The notes below the pieces were generated by a model. That model saw only the letters and a program-made list of their open reading frames with translations, was not told where the DNA came from and did no database searches. A program made the translations under genes and the position numbers. Below are positions 1 through 7,554 of a DNA stretch of 64,000 bases, piece after piece; within the stretch, counting starts at the first letter, position 1; each line of letters begins with the position of its first letter. The stretch comes from Bacteroidales bacterium (lineage in GTDB: Bacteria > Bacteroidota > Bacteroidia > Bacteroidales > F082). The stretch lies in NCBI GenBank assembly GCA_021647205.1, contig JAKIVD010000007.1:1-64000 (forward strand), in the 5' to 3' direction.

Positions 1-4
1 GATC

Positions 5-120
<116 letters not shown>

Positions 121-122
121 AA

Positions 123-158
123 AAAAAACCCCCTTGCTTTTTGCTCCGGGGTTTTTTT
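123..158 (+). terminator. rRNA operon terminator
   Basis: An A-rich and C-rich arm (123-132) pairs with GGGGTTTTTT (148-157), giving a stem of ten pairs with a U-run on the 3' side. It lies only a few bases after the 5S rRNA, as expected for the intrinsic terminator of the rRNA operon. Confidence 0.85.
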
Positions 159-173
159 ATTTTAGCCTGCCCC

Positions 174-191
174 TCCCGATAGCTATCGGGA
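174..191. repeat. 18-bp perfect palindrome
   Basis: TCCCGATAGCTATCGGGA is its own reverse complement. It sits inside the 5S-derived fragment, between blocks that are contiguous in the intact 5S gene. From memory, palindromes of this type (core CGATAGCTATCG) recur in many Bacteroidota genomes as short dispersed repeats; this could not be checked here. Confidence 0.8.
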
Positions 192-200
192 ATGATACTG

Positions 201-216
201 TCCGTCAGCTGACGGA
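201..216. repeat. 16-bp perfect palindrome
   Basis: TCCGTCAGCTGACGGA is its own reverse complement and sits within the 5S-derived fragment, between GATACTG and ATGGAAAAG. A partial match, GAGCCGTCAGCTG, occurs near 33411 in another intergenic region. Confidence 0.75.
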
Positions 217-243
217 TGGAAAAGTAGGTCGTCGCCAACCCTT

Positions 244-282
244 AAAAAAGCCTGACCCATTTATTTGGGGCAGGCTTTTTTT
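244..282 (+). terminator. second terminator after the 5S-derived fragment
   Basis: AAAAAAGCCTG-A-CCC (244-258) pairs with GGG-G-CAGGCTTTTTT (267-281). The long stem has one A/G mismatch and is followed by U. The rest of the gap to 339 shows no gene. This stem could also end the convergent cytochrome gene on the minus strand. Confidence 0.8.
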
Positions 283-339
283 GTGCTCTTTTTTTAACCG
301 TAAGGGCTGCGGAGAATGCGTTGGCAAATGAGCAGTACC

Positions 340-2043
340 TTAATGCATCAAAACCATTTTTATTGTCCTTACCGATAGTCCGGCTTTTAAACTGCAAAAG
401 TAAATTCCGTTCGGGAGATCCGCGGCATTAAGCTTTACAGTATGAAGGCCAGCCGGTTCCTCCACATTCTCAAGCAGCATCCCGATCTTTTTCCCATTGA
501 AGTTGAACAGTTCAATGGTAACAAGGGCCTGATCCGGCAATTTGTATTCAATGTTCGTGGTTTCACTGAACGGGTTCGGATAATTCTGAAGCAGGACAAG
601 CCTGTTTCCGGGAGAAGTAAAATCGAAAATTCCTGAAAGTATCTGCTCCGACTTGTCGATGGCATCCTGAAGGAGTGCCATGGTGTACAGATGGTTGTGC
701 ACACCACCGCTTTCGTCGGACTCGACAAAAGCCAGGTTGTATTCAGCTTCTTCAAGCATTTTGATCAGGGTTGAATCCGTGCTGTTCGCCAAGGCAGAGT
801 CTGCTTTGCTTACTTTCAATCCGGCGATGGCATCCAGTTGGGCGAAGTCATCTTGCCAGGCACTTATTGTTTCCTCCGCTTCGAAAACCGTCATGGAGCT
901 ATGGCAGACAGTGCAGGAGGCTGTCAGTCCGCGATCTCCCCCATCAACAAAAACCTTCCAGGAGTGACCGGCATACATCGCTGCCAGGCTGCCATCAACC
1001 TCACCGGCATACATGTGGCAATCAACACACTGTATTCCCGGCATGGTTTGCCGGTCGGGAATTCCCATCCCGCCGGTTCCCAGCTCAATGTTGTAGCTCA
1101 AATGGTCCGTTTCGGGAAAACGCAGGTTACCGTGGCACATTCCGCATAGGTCCTGTACCGAGTTCATTTCTTCGTACTCCTTTGTTTCCGAATTAAAATA
1201 GGAAACAGCCTCGGGATGATGCTGGTTGTGGCAGGCTGTACATGAAACTTCAGGCCAGCTTTCAATGTTCTTGGGAACGGTGTTTTCCGTGATTAAACCG
1301 TCTTCCGTCGTAAAAAGCGCGTTCAGCGCTTCTGCCTCCGAGATTCCTCCATTTAACAAAACCGAAGTCGGGGCATGGCAAGCGATACAGTTTTCATCTG
1401 CAACAACTTCTTCGGTTGTACTGCCAGCAAATGCCTCTGCGAGTTCACCTGCAATATCTGCCTGCCCGCCATGCCCGTGCTTGCTGATTAGCCAGGCATC
1501 CAGTCGCCTGTGGTCTGTATCAGGATACCTGAGTGTTCCGTGGCACTGCCCGCAAAGCATGGATGCATTGTCAACAGGAAGGTACTGCGCTGTTGGTGAG
1601 TTGAAAACAGCCAGCACGGATGCCGTAGCCGGATGGTCTTCAGGAACATTATGGCATGCGATGCAAGCATTGTGTTGCCATTCGTCAGTGTGCAACGCAT
1701 CAGTCGAATCGGTGAAAACACCGTCGGTGGTGGAGAAAAAATAGTCCATTGTCTGAACCTCGGTCATACCGCCGTTGGCTGTAATTGATGTGGCGCTGTG
1801 GCAAGCAATGCAATCCTCCGCCTCCTGCCCATTGATCACCGAGTCAGGCGGCACTCCCGCCCATTCTTCCGCCAGTTCGCCGGCAACATCGTTCTGTGTA
1901 TCGGCATGATGGCTTAACACCCAGTTACCGTGGACTGTGCTGTGGCAAAGTGAACAGTCTAACTGCGATTGTGCAATTCCCGGTTCCGGGCTTAAAAGTG
2001 CAAGCACAAAACCGATTAATAAAAACTTGTGAAAGTGATTCAT
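340..2043 (-). CDS. T9SS-exported nine-heme cytochrome c
   Basis: This 567-residue protein has an N-terminal signal peptide (about 1-25) and nine CxxCH heme-binding motifs, at residues 30, 78, 127, 164, 219, 268, 300, 339 and 377. A type IX secretion sorting domain occupies about 485-567 (it contains QNYPNPF and ends in a beta-rich tail). Residues about 45-185 and 190-320 are an internal duplication: each unit has an AGELAE motif, CIACH, an NGG segment, a second CxACH and a CGxCHG...RxPxTDH ending. It is probably a cell-surface or outer-membrane-attached electron carrier. There is no CxxCK motif, so it is not a canonical NrfA nitrite reductase. The start is supported by AAAAAGGAGG seven bases upstream, an unusually good Shine-Dalgarno for this phylum. 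Substrate and redox partner are unknown. The fused CcsBA at 12470-15580 is the likely heme-attachment machinery. Confidence 0.9.
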   Translation of the reverse strand: MNHFHKFLLIGFVLALLSPEPGIAQSQLDCSLCHSTVHGNWVLSHHADTQNDVAGELAEEWAGVPPDSVINGQEAEDCIACHSATSITANGGMTEVQTMDYFFSTTDGVFTDSTDALHTDEWQHNACIACHNVPEDHPATASVLAVFNSPTAQYLPVDNASMLCGQCHGTLRYPDTDHRRLDAWLISKHGHGGQADIAGELAEAFAGSTTEEVVADENCIACHAPTSVLLNGGISEAEALNALFTTEDGLITENTVPKNIESWPEVSCTACHNQHHPEAVSYFNSETKEYEEMNSVQDLCGMCHGNLRFPETDHLSYNIELGTGGMGIPDRQTMPGIQCVDCHMYAGEVDGSLAAMYAGHSWKVFVDGGDRGLTASCTVCHSSMTVFEAEETISAWQDDFAQLDAIAGLKVSKADSALANSTDSTLIKMLEEAEYNLAFVESDESGGVHNHLYTMALLQDAIDKSEQILSGIFDFTSPGNRLVLLQNYPNPFSETTNIEYKLPDQALVTIELFNFNGKKIGMLLENVEEPAGLHTVKLNAADLPNGIYFCSLKAGLSVRTIKMVLMH

Positions 2044-2056
2044 GATTTACCTCCTT
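2044..2056 (-). promoter_or_regulatory. strong Shine-Dalgarno before the cytochrome gene
   Basis: Read on the minus strand, AAGGAGGTAAATC directly precedes the ATG. A near-complete anti-SD complement (AAGGAGGT) at ideal spacing is uncommon in Bacteroidota, where most genes lack SD sequences. Confidence 0.6.
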
Positions 2057-2255
2057 TTTATTTGGTTAATAAACAGGGGCAATACGTAAAAAACAAAATC
2101 CTGGCAGATTTTCTTTTGCCTATTGTCCTTAAATGTCAATTCATTTTCTGTAACAATCTGCAATACTGTTAATTAAATAACAGTAATTGTAAACAACCCA
2201 CAAATATACTAAAAATGAGGAAGAAAAGCATAGAAGTCTTGAAAAAATATTGCAT

Positions 2256-2285
2256 TTTGTAAATAGTTGTTTTTTCTTACTTTTG
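2256..2285 (+). promoter_or_regulatory. Bacteroidota promoter for the porin gene
   Basis: TTTG (2256-2259), an 18-base spacer, then TACTTTTG (2278-2285), matching the phylum's -33/-7 pattern (TTTG and TAnnTTTG). The ATG at 2267 lies inside this promoter, so it cannot be the translation start. This supports a TTG start at 2315. Confidence 0.7.
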
Positions 2286-2314
2286 ATTTTTCAACAAGCC
2301 TAAATCCCGCGCAC

Positions 2315-4306
2315 TTGAAAGTCAGGAAACATTTCGTAATCTTCGTTGCTTTGACCTGCCTGCTGCAGGGCCTGACTTTTGCCCAGACCGACACCCTCGT
2401 TGATGCAGGCGACTCTTCTTTGGTGATCCTCCAGGCAGGAACACCTGAAAAAAGCGATAAGCAACAGAAATCTGCTTTCCGTTTAACAACCCAGATCGAC
2501 TCAACAGATGTACAATTCTTCTTTGGTACACTGGACAGTCTGAAATCTGAAGCGTTTCATGAAATCGACACCAGCACTTTGTACTTTCAACAATACGACC
2601 CGCTTTTTCATCAAAACGGGGTTTATTCAACCTTAAGTAATATTGGGTTGGCTCACAAAAATTTTGCCTTCACCCCTGCCCTATCGGTTGGATACCAATT
2701 TGAAAATATTCAATTTGCAAGATACAGTTACACAAATAGTCAGGTTAAATATTATAAACTATTTGTTCCCTTTTCTGAAATCCAATATGTTTTGGGTTCG
2801 AAAAAGGAGCAGACACTATCGGTATTGCTGAACCGCGAAATATTCAAAGGTTTTAGTATCGGGCTGGATATTTCGGTCATTAATTCACCGGGGCCTTATG
2901 AACGCAGCAAGAGCAATGACAAAAAATACTATTTCACCACACAGTATTATACACCGAACAAACGCTACGGACTGGTTGCCAATTATCTGCGCAATAAGAT
3001 AGTAGTCGAAGAAAACGGCGGCATCCGCTTCGACAGTGTTTTTGAGGACAATGTGGAATCAAACCGGCGAATTATTCCCATCATACTTGATTCGAGCAAT
3101 GCACGGAACCGGATTACAGAATCGGGAATGTATATTGAGCAGTATTTCAATCTGTTAAAACCAAAATCTACCAAAGATTCAGTGAAACGGAAGATTGATG
3201 CCGGAAATATTTCCTGGGCGTTCCAGTTTCGTCAGAATAAACGGATTTATAATGACGACAACCCCCTGGTCAGCTTTTACCAACCTTATGCACCACCCAT
3301 TGATTCGTCGGCAACCTACGATTCACTCTTTCAGCAATTGATTCACAACCGCATAAAATGGTCAAGTATCGGCTATAACGATGATGCATTGAGCAAAGTT
3401 TTTTTCATCTATTTTGGTGCCGACCACGACAATATTCAACAACTCCTCCCATACGATTCGGTAAAAACAACCTATAATCAAATCACGCCCTTTGGCGGTA
3501 TTTCTCTAAAACTATTTAAAAGTTCGCATTTGACGGCTGACGGGCGCATTGTTCTGGGTGGATACAACAATGGCGATTACCGGATTTCGGCAAAACTCGA
3601 CCAGTTTTTGGGTACATCGGAAAGAAATATCGGGGAGCTTCATTTTGGGCTGAACATGAGCGGGCGCACCCCTTCCTGGTTTTACAGCGAATACCAATCG
3701 AACCGCTTCCGATGGAAGAATGATTTGAAAAAAGAAACCATCATGGTTTTGTCAGGTGCCTACCAATTCAAGGCCTTGAAAGCAGGTGTCGATTTTTCCT
3801 CTTTCACTAACTTCACCTACCTGAACGATTCGGTAAAGCCCGAACAAATCGGGACACCGGCTTCTGTATTAAAAATTTATGTAAAAGGCAATTTGCCCAT
3901 CGGTAAATTTGGCATCAACACCCGGCTGGTTTACCAAACAACCTCCAAACCCGAAGCCATTCGTTTGCCTGATTTTTTTGGCGTAATGGATTTGTATTTC
4001 AAAAGTACGGTTTTTAAGAAGGCCGGAACACTCCAGACCGGTTTTCAGTTCAACTACTTTACTTTGTTTTATGCGGATGCCTACATGCCGGAACTAAGGG
4101 CATTTCACATCCAAAATGAAAAGAAAATTGGCAATTATGTTTTTGCCGATTTTTATGTTACCCTGCAAGTTAAAACTGCGCGCCTGTTCTTCAAGGCTGC
4201 TAACCTGACCAGCTATTTGGGCAATTATACCTATTATTTAGCCCCCCATTATCCCGCCCGTGATGCGCGTTTTTACTTTGGAATTTCGTGGCGGTTTCAT
4301 GATTGA
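2315..4306 (+). CDS. putative outer-membrane porin
   Basis: I chose a TTG start at 2315, giving a typical signal peptide (MKVRKHFVIFVALTC, then LLQGLTFAQ) and 663 residues; the in-frame ATG at 2267 lies inside the promoter. The mature protein is rich in alternating beta strands with aromatic residues at strand ends. It finishes in FYFGISWRFHD, a terminal aromatic beta-barrel signature. Length and composition fit the Bacteroidota putative porin family (Porin_10 type). It probably forms an outer-membrane channel of unknown substrate. It is transcribed away from the cytochrome gene and ends just before a long GC-rich hairpin. Confidence 0.75.
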   Translation: MKVRKHFVIFVALTCLLQGLTFAQTDTLVDAGDSSLVILQAGTPEKSDKQQKSAFRLTTQIDSTDVQFFFGTLDSLKSEAFHEIDTSTLYFQQYDPLFHQNGVYSTLSNIGLAHKNFAFTPALSVGYQFENIQFARYSYTNSQVKYYKLFVPFSEIQYVLGSKKEQTLSVLLNREIFKGFSIGLDISVINSPGPYERSKSNDKKYYFTTQYYTPNKRYGLVANYLRNKIVVEENGGIRFDSVFEDNVESNRRIIPIILDSSNARNRITESGMYIEQYFNLLKPKSTKDSVKRKIDAGNISWAFQFRQNKRIYNDDNPLVSFYQPYAPPIDSSATYDSLFQQLIHNRIKWSSIGYNDDALSKVFFIYFGADHDNIQQLLPYDSVKTTYNQITPFGGISLKLFKSSHLTADGRIVLGGYNNGDYRISAKLDQFLGTSERNIGELHFGLNMSGRTPSWFYSEYQSNRFRWKNDLKKETIMVLSGAYQFKALKAGVDFSSFTNFTYLNDSVKPEQIGTPASVLKIYVKGNLPIGKFGINTRLVYQTTSKPEAIRLPDFFGVMDLYFKSTVFKKAGTLQTGFQFNYFTLFYADAYMPELRAFHIQNEKKIGNYVFADFYVTLQVKTARLFFKAANLTSYLGNYTYYLAPHYPARDARFYFGISWRFHD

Positions 4307-4316
4307 TCTTTATCTT

Positions 4317-4349
4317 GACCCGCCGGGTTGAAACAAAACCCGGCGGGTC
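4317..4349. terminator. GC-rich hairpin after the porin gene
   Basis: GACCCGCCGGGTT (4317-4329) and AACCCGGCGGGTC (4337-4349) are perfect reverse complements, giving a 13-bp stem with a 7-base loop. It follows the porin stop and lies between convergent genes. There is only a weak T-run (GGGTTTTG), so it may be a terminator or a dispersed inverted repeat; its ACCCGGCGGGT core recurs at 16897 and 20397. Confidence 0.55.
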
Positions 4350-4505
4350 GGGTTTTGTTGCTTCGGTAAGCCTTCTGCCATTTAATCTGGCACCAAACAA
4401 CCTTTTCAACGAAATCGGCTTTGCTGAAATTGCAGCACGGATATTTGAGCCGGGGATGAAATGGTCGGCTATCATTTATGGGTTGAGTCGATAAAAAAAT
4501 CCTAC

Positions 4506-5150
4506 TCAAACATTGCTGTAGCTCTTACTCCTGAACAGGTCGTACAACTTTGTAGCCTTTGTCTTTCCGATCCCCTCAACGTTTTTCAGTGTTTTAATGT
4601 CGGCAAGAATCATTTGCTCGATAGTGCTGAAATATGCCAGAAGCCGCTGGGCCAAAGCAGGCCCTACACCGGGAAGGCCCTCGATAAAAAAATGCATCTG
4701 GTTTTGTTTCTTTCGAGGTACTGTAGCTTTCCTGGCGATGAAAACGGGCGGGTTATTGTGCTGGTTTAAAGCCATTATCATTAATTCTGCGGTATCTTCC
4801 CTGCCTGATGACCGGATAATTGGGATTTGCCAGCGCAGACTGACGGATAACAAAGCCCCTTTAATTGCTTCGGGATTAATGTCGTGCCTTGTTTTGTAAG
4901 GGTTGCCTTCAACAATAATCAAAGGTATCATCAGCGTTTTTCTTAATCGGGCGCATTGGCTGAACAGACGCCCGTTGATGATGGACTGGACAAAATCGCT
5001 GCTTGCTTTTCTTTCAATGACAATTTCATCATCAATAATGTAATCGCCTGCAACAAGCTGCTTCATGGAAACATGAATCTTTTTTTCAGTAAGTATTTCC
5101 GGAATACCGGAAGTTCTTTCGCGGTTATCAGCAATTATTATCGTCTCCAT
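4506..5150 (-). CDS. ERCC4 (XPF-type) nuclease with helix-hairpin-helix tail
   Basis: This 214-residue protein has an N-terminal ERCC4 nuclease domain. DNRER (8-12), GDY (35-37) and the signature ERK (46-48), followed by SDF, match the XPF/Mus81/Hef active site (GDX..ERKxxxD). The C-terminal part, about 148-205, has two helix-hairpin-helix motifs (GLPGVGPALAQRLL and VEGIGKTKATKL) that would bind branched DNA. The order nuclease then (HhH)2 is that of archaeal XPF and the Hef nuclease half, without a helicase. It should cut structured or forked DNA. It lies 35 bases downstream of the TerB/DnaJ gene on the same strand and is probably co-transcribed with it. The cellular role in bacteria is not established. 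Confidence 0.85.
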   Translation of the reverse strand: METIIIADNRERTSGIPEILTEKKIHVSMKQLVAGDYIIDDEIVIERKASSDFVQSIINGRLFSQCARLRKTLMIPLIIVEGNPYKTRHDINPEAIKGALLSVSLRWQIPIIRSSGREDTAELMIMALNQHNNPPVFIARKATVPRKKQNQMHFFIEGLPGVGPALAQRLLAYFSTIEQMILADIKTLKNVEGIGKTKATKLYDLFRSKSYSNV

Positions 5151-5185
5151 AAAGAGCGCTTTTTCAATGGGTGCAGCGCAGAAAA

Positions 5186-6100
5186 TTAATTCATCCCCCG
5201 CTCCTGCTTTACGGCTTCGTAGGCAGCGTTTAAGGTGGTGAACTTGACTTCGGCAGCTTTTTTGATCTCTTCCCCGAGATGGGCCACTTTGTCGGGATGG
5301 TATTTTTTGGCCAGTTCGCGAAAGGCTTTTTTGATTTCATCATCGGTGGCAGAGGGGGAAACCTCCAGTATCTTATAAGCACTATCTGTTTCCTTGATGA
5401 ACATGGCTTTGATGGATTCATAGTCCTTCACTCCAATACCCATAAATCCGGCGATGGTATTGATAAGTTCCACTTCGGATGGATCGTGCTTACCATCTGA
5501 CAAGGCAATCCCAAATAAATATTGAACAAGCATCAGTCTTGATGAATAATCCATGTACTTTCCAATCTGCGCGCTTACCTCCTGCACATTCAATTCCTGT
5601 TTCAGAATTTCTCCAAGCGCTTGGGTGTACTGAGCAGCCATTTGCTGACCAAAATTATTGACAAGAAATTGTTTCACATAATTGAGTTCCGATCGCTTTA
5701 CGCTTCCATCAGCTTTCATTACGGCTGCGGTGAGGACAAGCAAGCTGATTTTAAAATCGCCGGTTTGTGTCTTGCCATAAACAGCACGGTCGCCACTTTG
5801 TCCGCCAAACATCGAGCCCATCATAAAACCCAAAATCCCACCAATGGGACCACCAAACGCCCAGCCGAGCCCACCGCCTATCCATTTGGCATAATTTGTG
5901 CCATTTCCACCACCCTGGTTTACAGAGCCCTGATTGGTGTACGGGCCACTATCCGTATTTGATTGCTTGGCAGAAGAATTGTCAGACTGGTAAGGATTTC
6001 CGCTTTTTCTATTTGCAGTTTTCTTTTGTGCGGGCGATTGCCATTTCATCGCATAGTAAATGGCAATCCCGATCAGGACGATGAAGAGTAAATATTTCAT
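5186..6100 (-). CDS. membrane-anchored TerB/DnaJ-domain protein (DjlA-like)
   Basis: This 304-residue protein begins with one transmembrane segment (about 3-18). A low-complexity N/S/G-rich linker and a glycine-rich hydrophobic patch (GGGLGWAFGGPIGGILGF) follow. About 115-230 is a TerB-like alpha-helical domain (ADGSVKRSELNYVKQFL and SDGKHDPSEVELI, both acidic metal-binding-type repeats). The C-terminus is a J domain with the HPD motif (KKYHPDK), so it should stimulate an Hsp70 (DnaK). TM plus TerB plus J is the layout of DjlA-type co-chaperones. It is the upstream member of a likely two-gene unit with the ERCC4 nuclease. Confidence 0.85.
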   Translation of the reverse strand: MKYLLFIVLIGIAIYYAMKWQSPAQKKTANRKSGNPYQSDNSSAKQSNTDSGPYTNQGSVNQGGGNGTNYAKWIGGGLGWAFGGPIGGILGFMMGSMFGGQSGDRAVYGKTQTGDFKISLLVLTAAVMKADGSVKRSELNYVKQFLVNNFGQQMAAQYTQALGEILKQELNVQEVSAQIGKYMDYSSRLMLVQYLFGIALSDGKHDPSEVELINTIAGFMGIGVKDYESIKAMFIKETDSAYKILEVSPSATDDEIKKAFRELAKKYHPDKVAHLGEEIKKAAEVKFTTLNAAYEAVKQERGMN

Positions 6101-6186
6101 AATTTGAATTATTAAGTACCCACAGCTTTAGGCATAACCCCAACTTTCAAGCTGCCCGCGGCAGACAGGCTTTCAACTTTCTCACC

Positions 6187-7524
6187 CTATCCCATCATGT
6201 ATTCCTTCTCTTCAAAGCTTATTCCAAAGGTTTTTAACTCTGCCAAAACAGGTTGGTAAATATCTTTATGAATGGGTAATATCACACCTTTGTGTTTAAT
6301 CTTACCCAACATCAATAGTTTGGTCGCGATGCCAAGTGGAAAACCGACAGTCATTGCCATGGCTGTTTCTTCCTGGTTTTTTCCTTTAATTGCCATGGCC
6401 GATACTGTCATTTTGTCTTCGTTTCCGATGGTGTATTTGAATTCGTGCTGCATGATGATCATGTCCTTGTCCTGTGGGTCCATTTTCCATTTTTCCTCCA
6501 GCAGTTTCTGAAGGATTTGTGCCGGTGTGGCATTTTTCAGGCCGACTTTGCGATCGTCAAAAATGCCCAGCCATTTTAACTTCTCGAACACTACGGGATC
6601 GGCAGCATGCCGGCAATATTCCTGCAATTTAATCTCTACCGGGACCTGCGGTTCGTATTTGAGAAAGGCATTAACGAACTGGCGGTAAGTCATGTTTTCA
6701 GAATCCTCGAGGATGTATGTGTCTTCGGTAAGCCCTAACCTCACAAAAACATTCCATGCTTTCGAGAAGCCCGGCCTGCGGATGGTTCCGCGGTACATCG
6801 AGGGGATGTCTTTCAGCCCGTAAACCTCGCGGTATTTCAACGAGTCGCGGTTGGTATAAACCTCAAACTCACCATAATTGAGGATTTTCCGTGTCATGGT
6901 GCGGTCGAACAAGCGATGGTAAGGAATGTATTTGTAACGGCCGTTGCGCATAAATTTTGAAACCCCGTTTCCGGCCATCACTACATTCCGCGGGTTCCAG
7001 GTAAGCTTGTAATTCCAGGGGTTGTTGTCGTATTCAGGTGCAACCAGACCACCGGTAAAAGAATAAAAGGAAGTCAGCTTTCCGCCTTCATTTTGGATTC
7101 TGTTGATCACTTTCATGGCCGACATGTGGTCGATGCCCGGGTCAAGACCCAGCTCCATCAATATCGGGATTCCGGCCTTGACAGCTTTTTCATTCAGGGC
7201 TTTTAACTCATCTGTGGCATAAGAAGCGGTGAGCATGGGTTTGCGCAGGTCGATGCATTTGTTGGCAACGAGATGGTGCATAAAGGCGGGCAACATCGAA
7301 ATAACAACGTCAGCTTTGGCAATGGTACGCCAGCTTTCCATATCGTCGTTGATGTCGAAGATTACCGCCGCGCCGTTGGGGTGCCCGTTGACTTTCCGCC
7401 GGGCAGCTTTTTCGTTGATGTCGCCAACAGTAATATGCCAACCATATTCGCTTGCATGATCCAGTAAATAATTGATAAGGCTGTTGGTTGACAAACCGGC
7501 GCCAAGGATTAAAATATTTTTCAT
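6187..7524 (-). CDS. saccharopine dehydrogenase (glutamate-forming)
   Basis: This 445-residue protein opens with a Rossmann nucleotide-binding motif (ILGAGLSTNSLINYLL) and matches the saccharopine dehydrogenase family, including the long C-terminal substrate-binding part. Expected reaction: saccharopine + NAD(P)+ to 2-aminoadipate 6-semialdehyde + glutamate. It starts 30 bases after the lysine-ketoglutarate reductase-like gene, so the two probably form an operon for the first two steps of lysine degradation by the saccharopine route. In animals and plants these two activities are fused (AASS/LKR-SDH). Confidence 0.87.
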   Translation of the reverse strand: MKNILILGAGLSTNSLINYLLDHASEYGWHITVGDINEKAARRKVNGHPNGAAVIFDINDDMESWRTIAKADVVISMLPAFMHHLVANKCIDLRKPMLTASYATDELKALNEKAVKAGIPILMELGLDPGIDHMSAMKVINRIQNEGGKLTSFYSFTGGLVAPEYDNNPWNYKLTWNPRNVVMAGNGVSKFMRNGRYKYIPYHRLFDRTMTRKILNYGEFEVYTNRDSLKYREVYGLKDIPSMYRGTIRRPGFSKAWNVFVRLGLTEDTYILEDSENMTYRQFVNAFLKYEPQVPVEIKLQEYCRHAADPVVFEKLKWLGIFDDRKVGLKNATPAQILQKLLEEKWKMDPQDKDMIIMQHEFKYTIGNEDKMTVSAMAIKGKNQEETAMAMTVGFPLGIATKLLMLGKIKHKGVILPIHKDIYQPVLAELKTFGISFEEKEYMMG

Positions 7525-7554
7525 TGTTGTTTGGTTCTTACGCGTTTAAAATGT

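Larger units (their letters stand above)
164..243 (+). pseudogene. partial duplicate of the 5S rRNA 3' half
   Basis: The stretch repeats the 5S 3' half (positions 60-120): AGCCTGCCC, then ATGATACTG, then ATGGAAAAGTAGGTCGTCGC and CAACCCTTAAAAAA. The 5' half is missing. Between the matching blocks lie two perfect palindromes, at 174-191 and 201-216, which the intact gene lacks. It cannot fold as a functional 5S rRNA. The copy also kept the adjoining A-run and is followed by its own terminator. It is probably a relic of a tandem 5S duplication invaded or remodelled by palindromic repeats. Confidence 0.8.

Noticed and set aside
340-2043. NrfA nitrite reductase
   Set aside because: No CxxCK motif and a T9SS tail; only general multiheme similarity.
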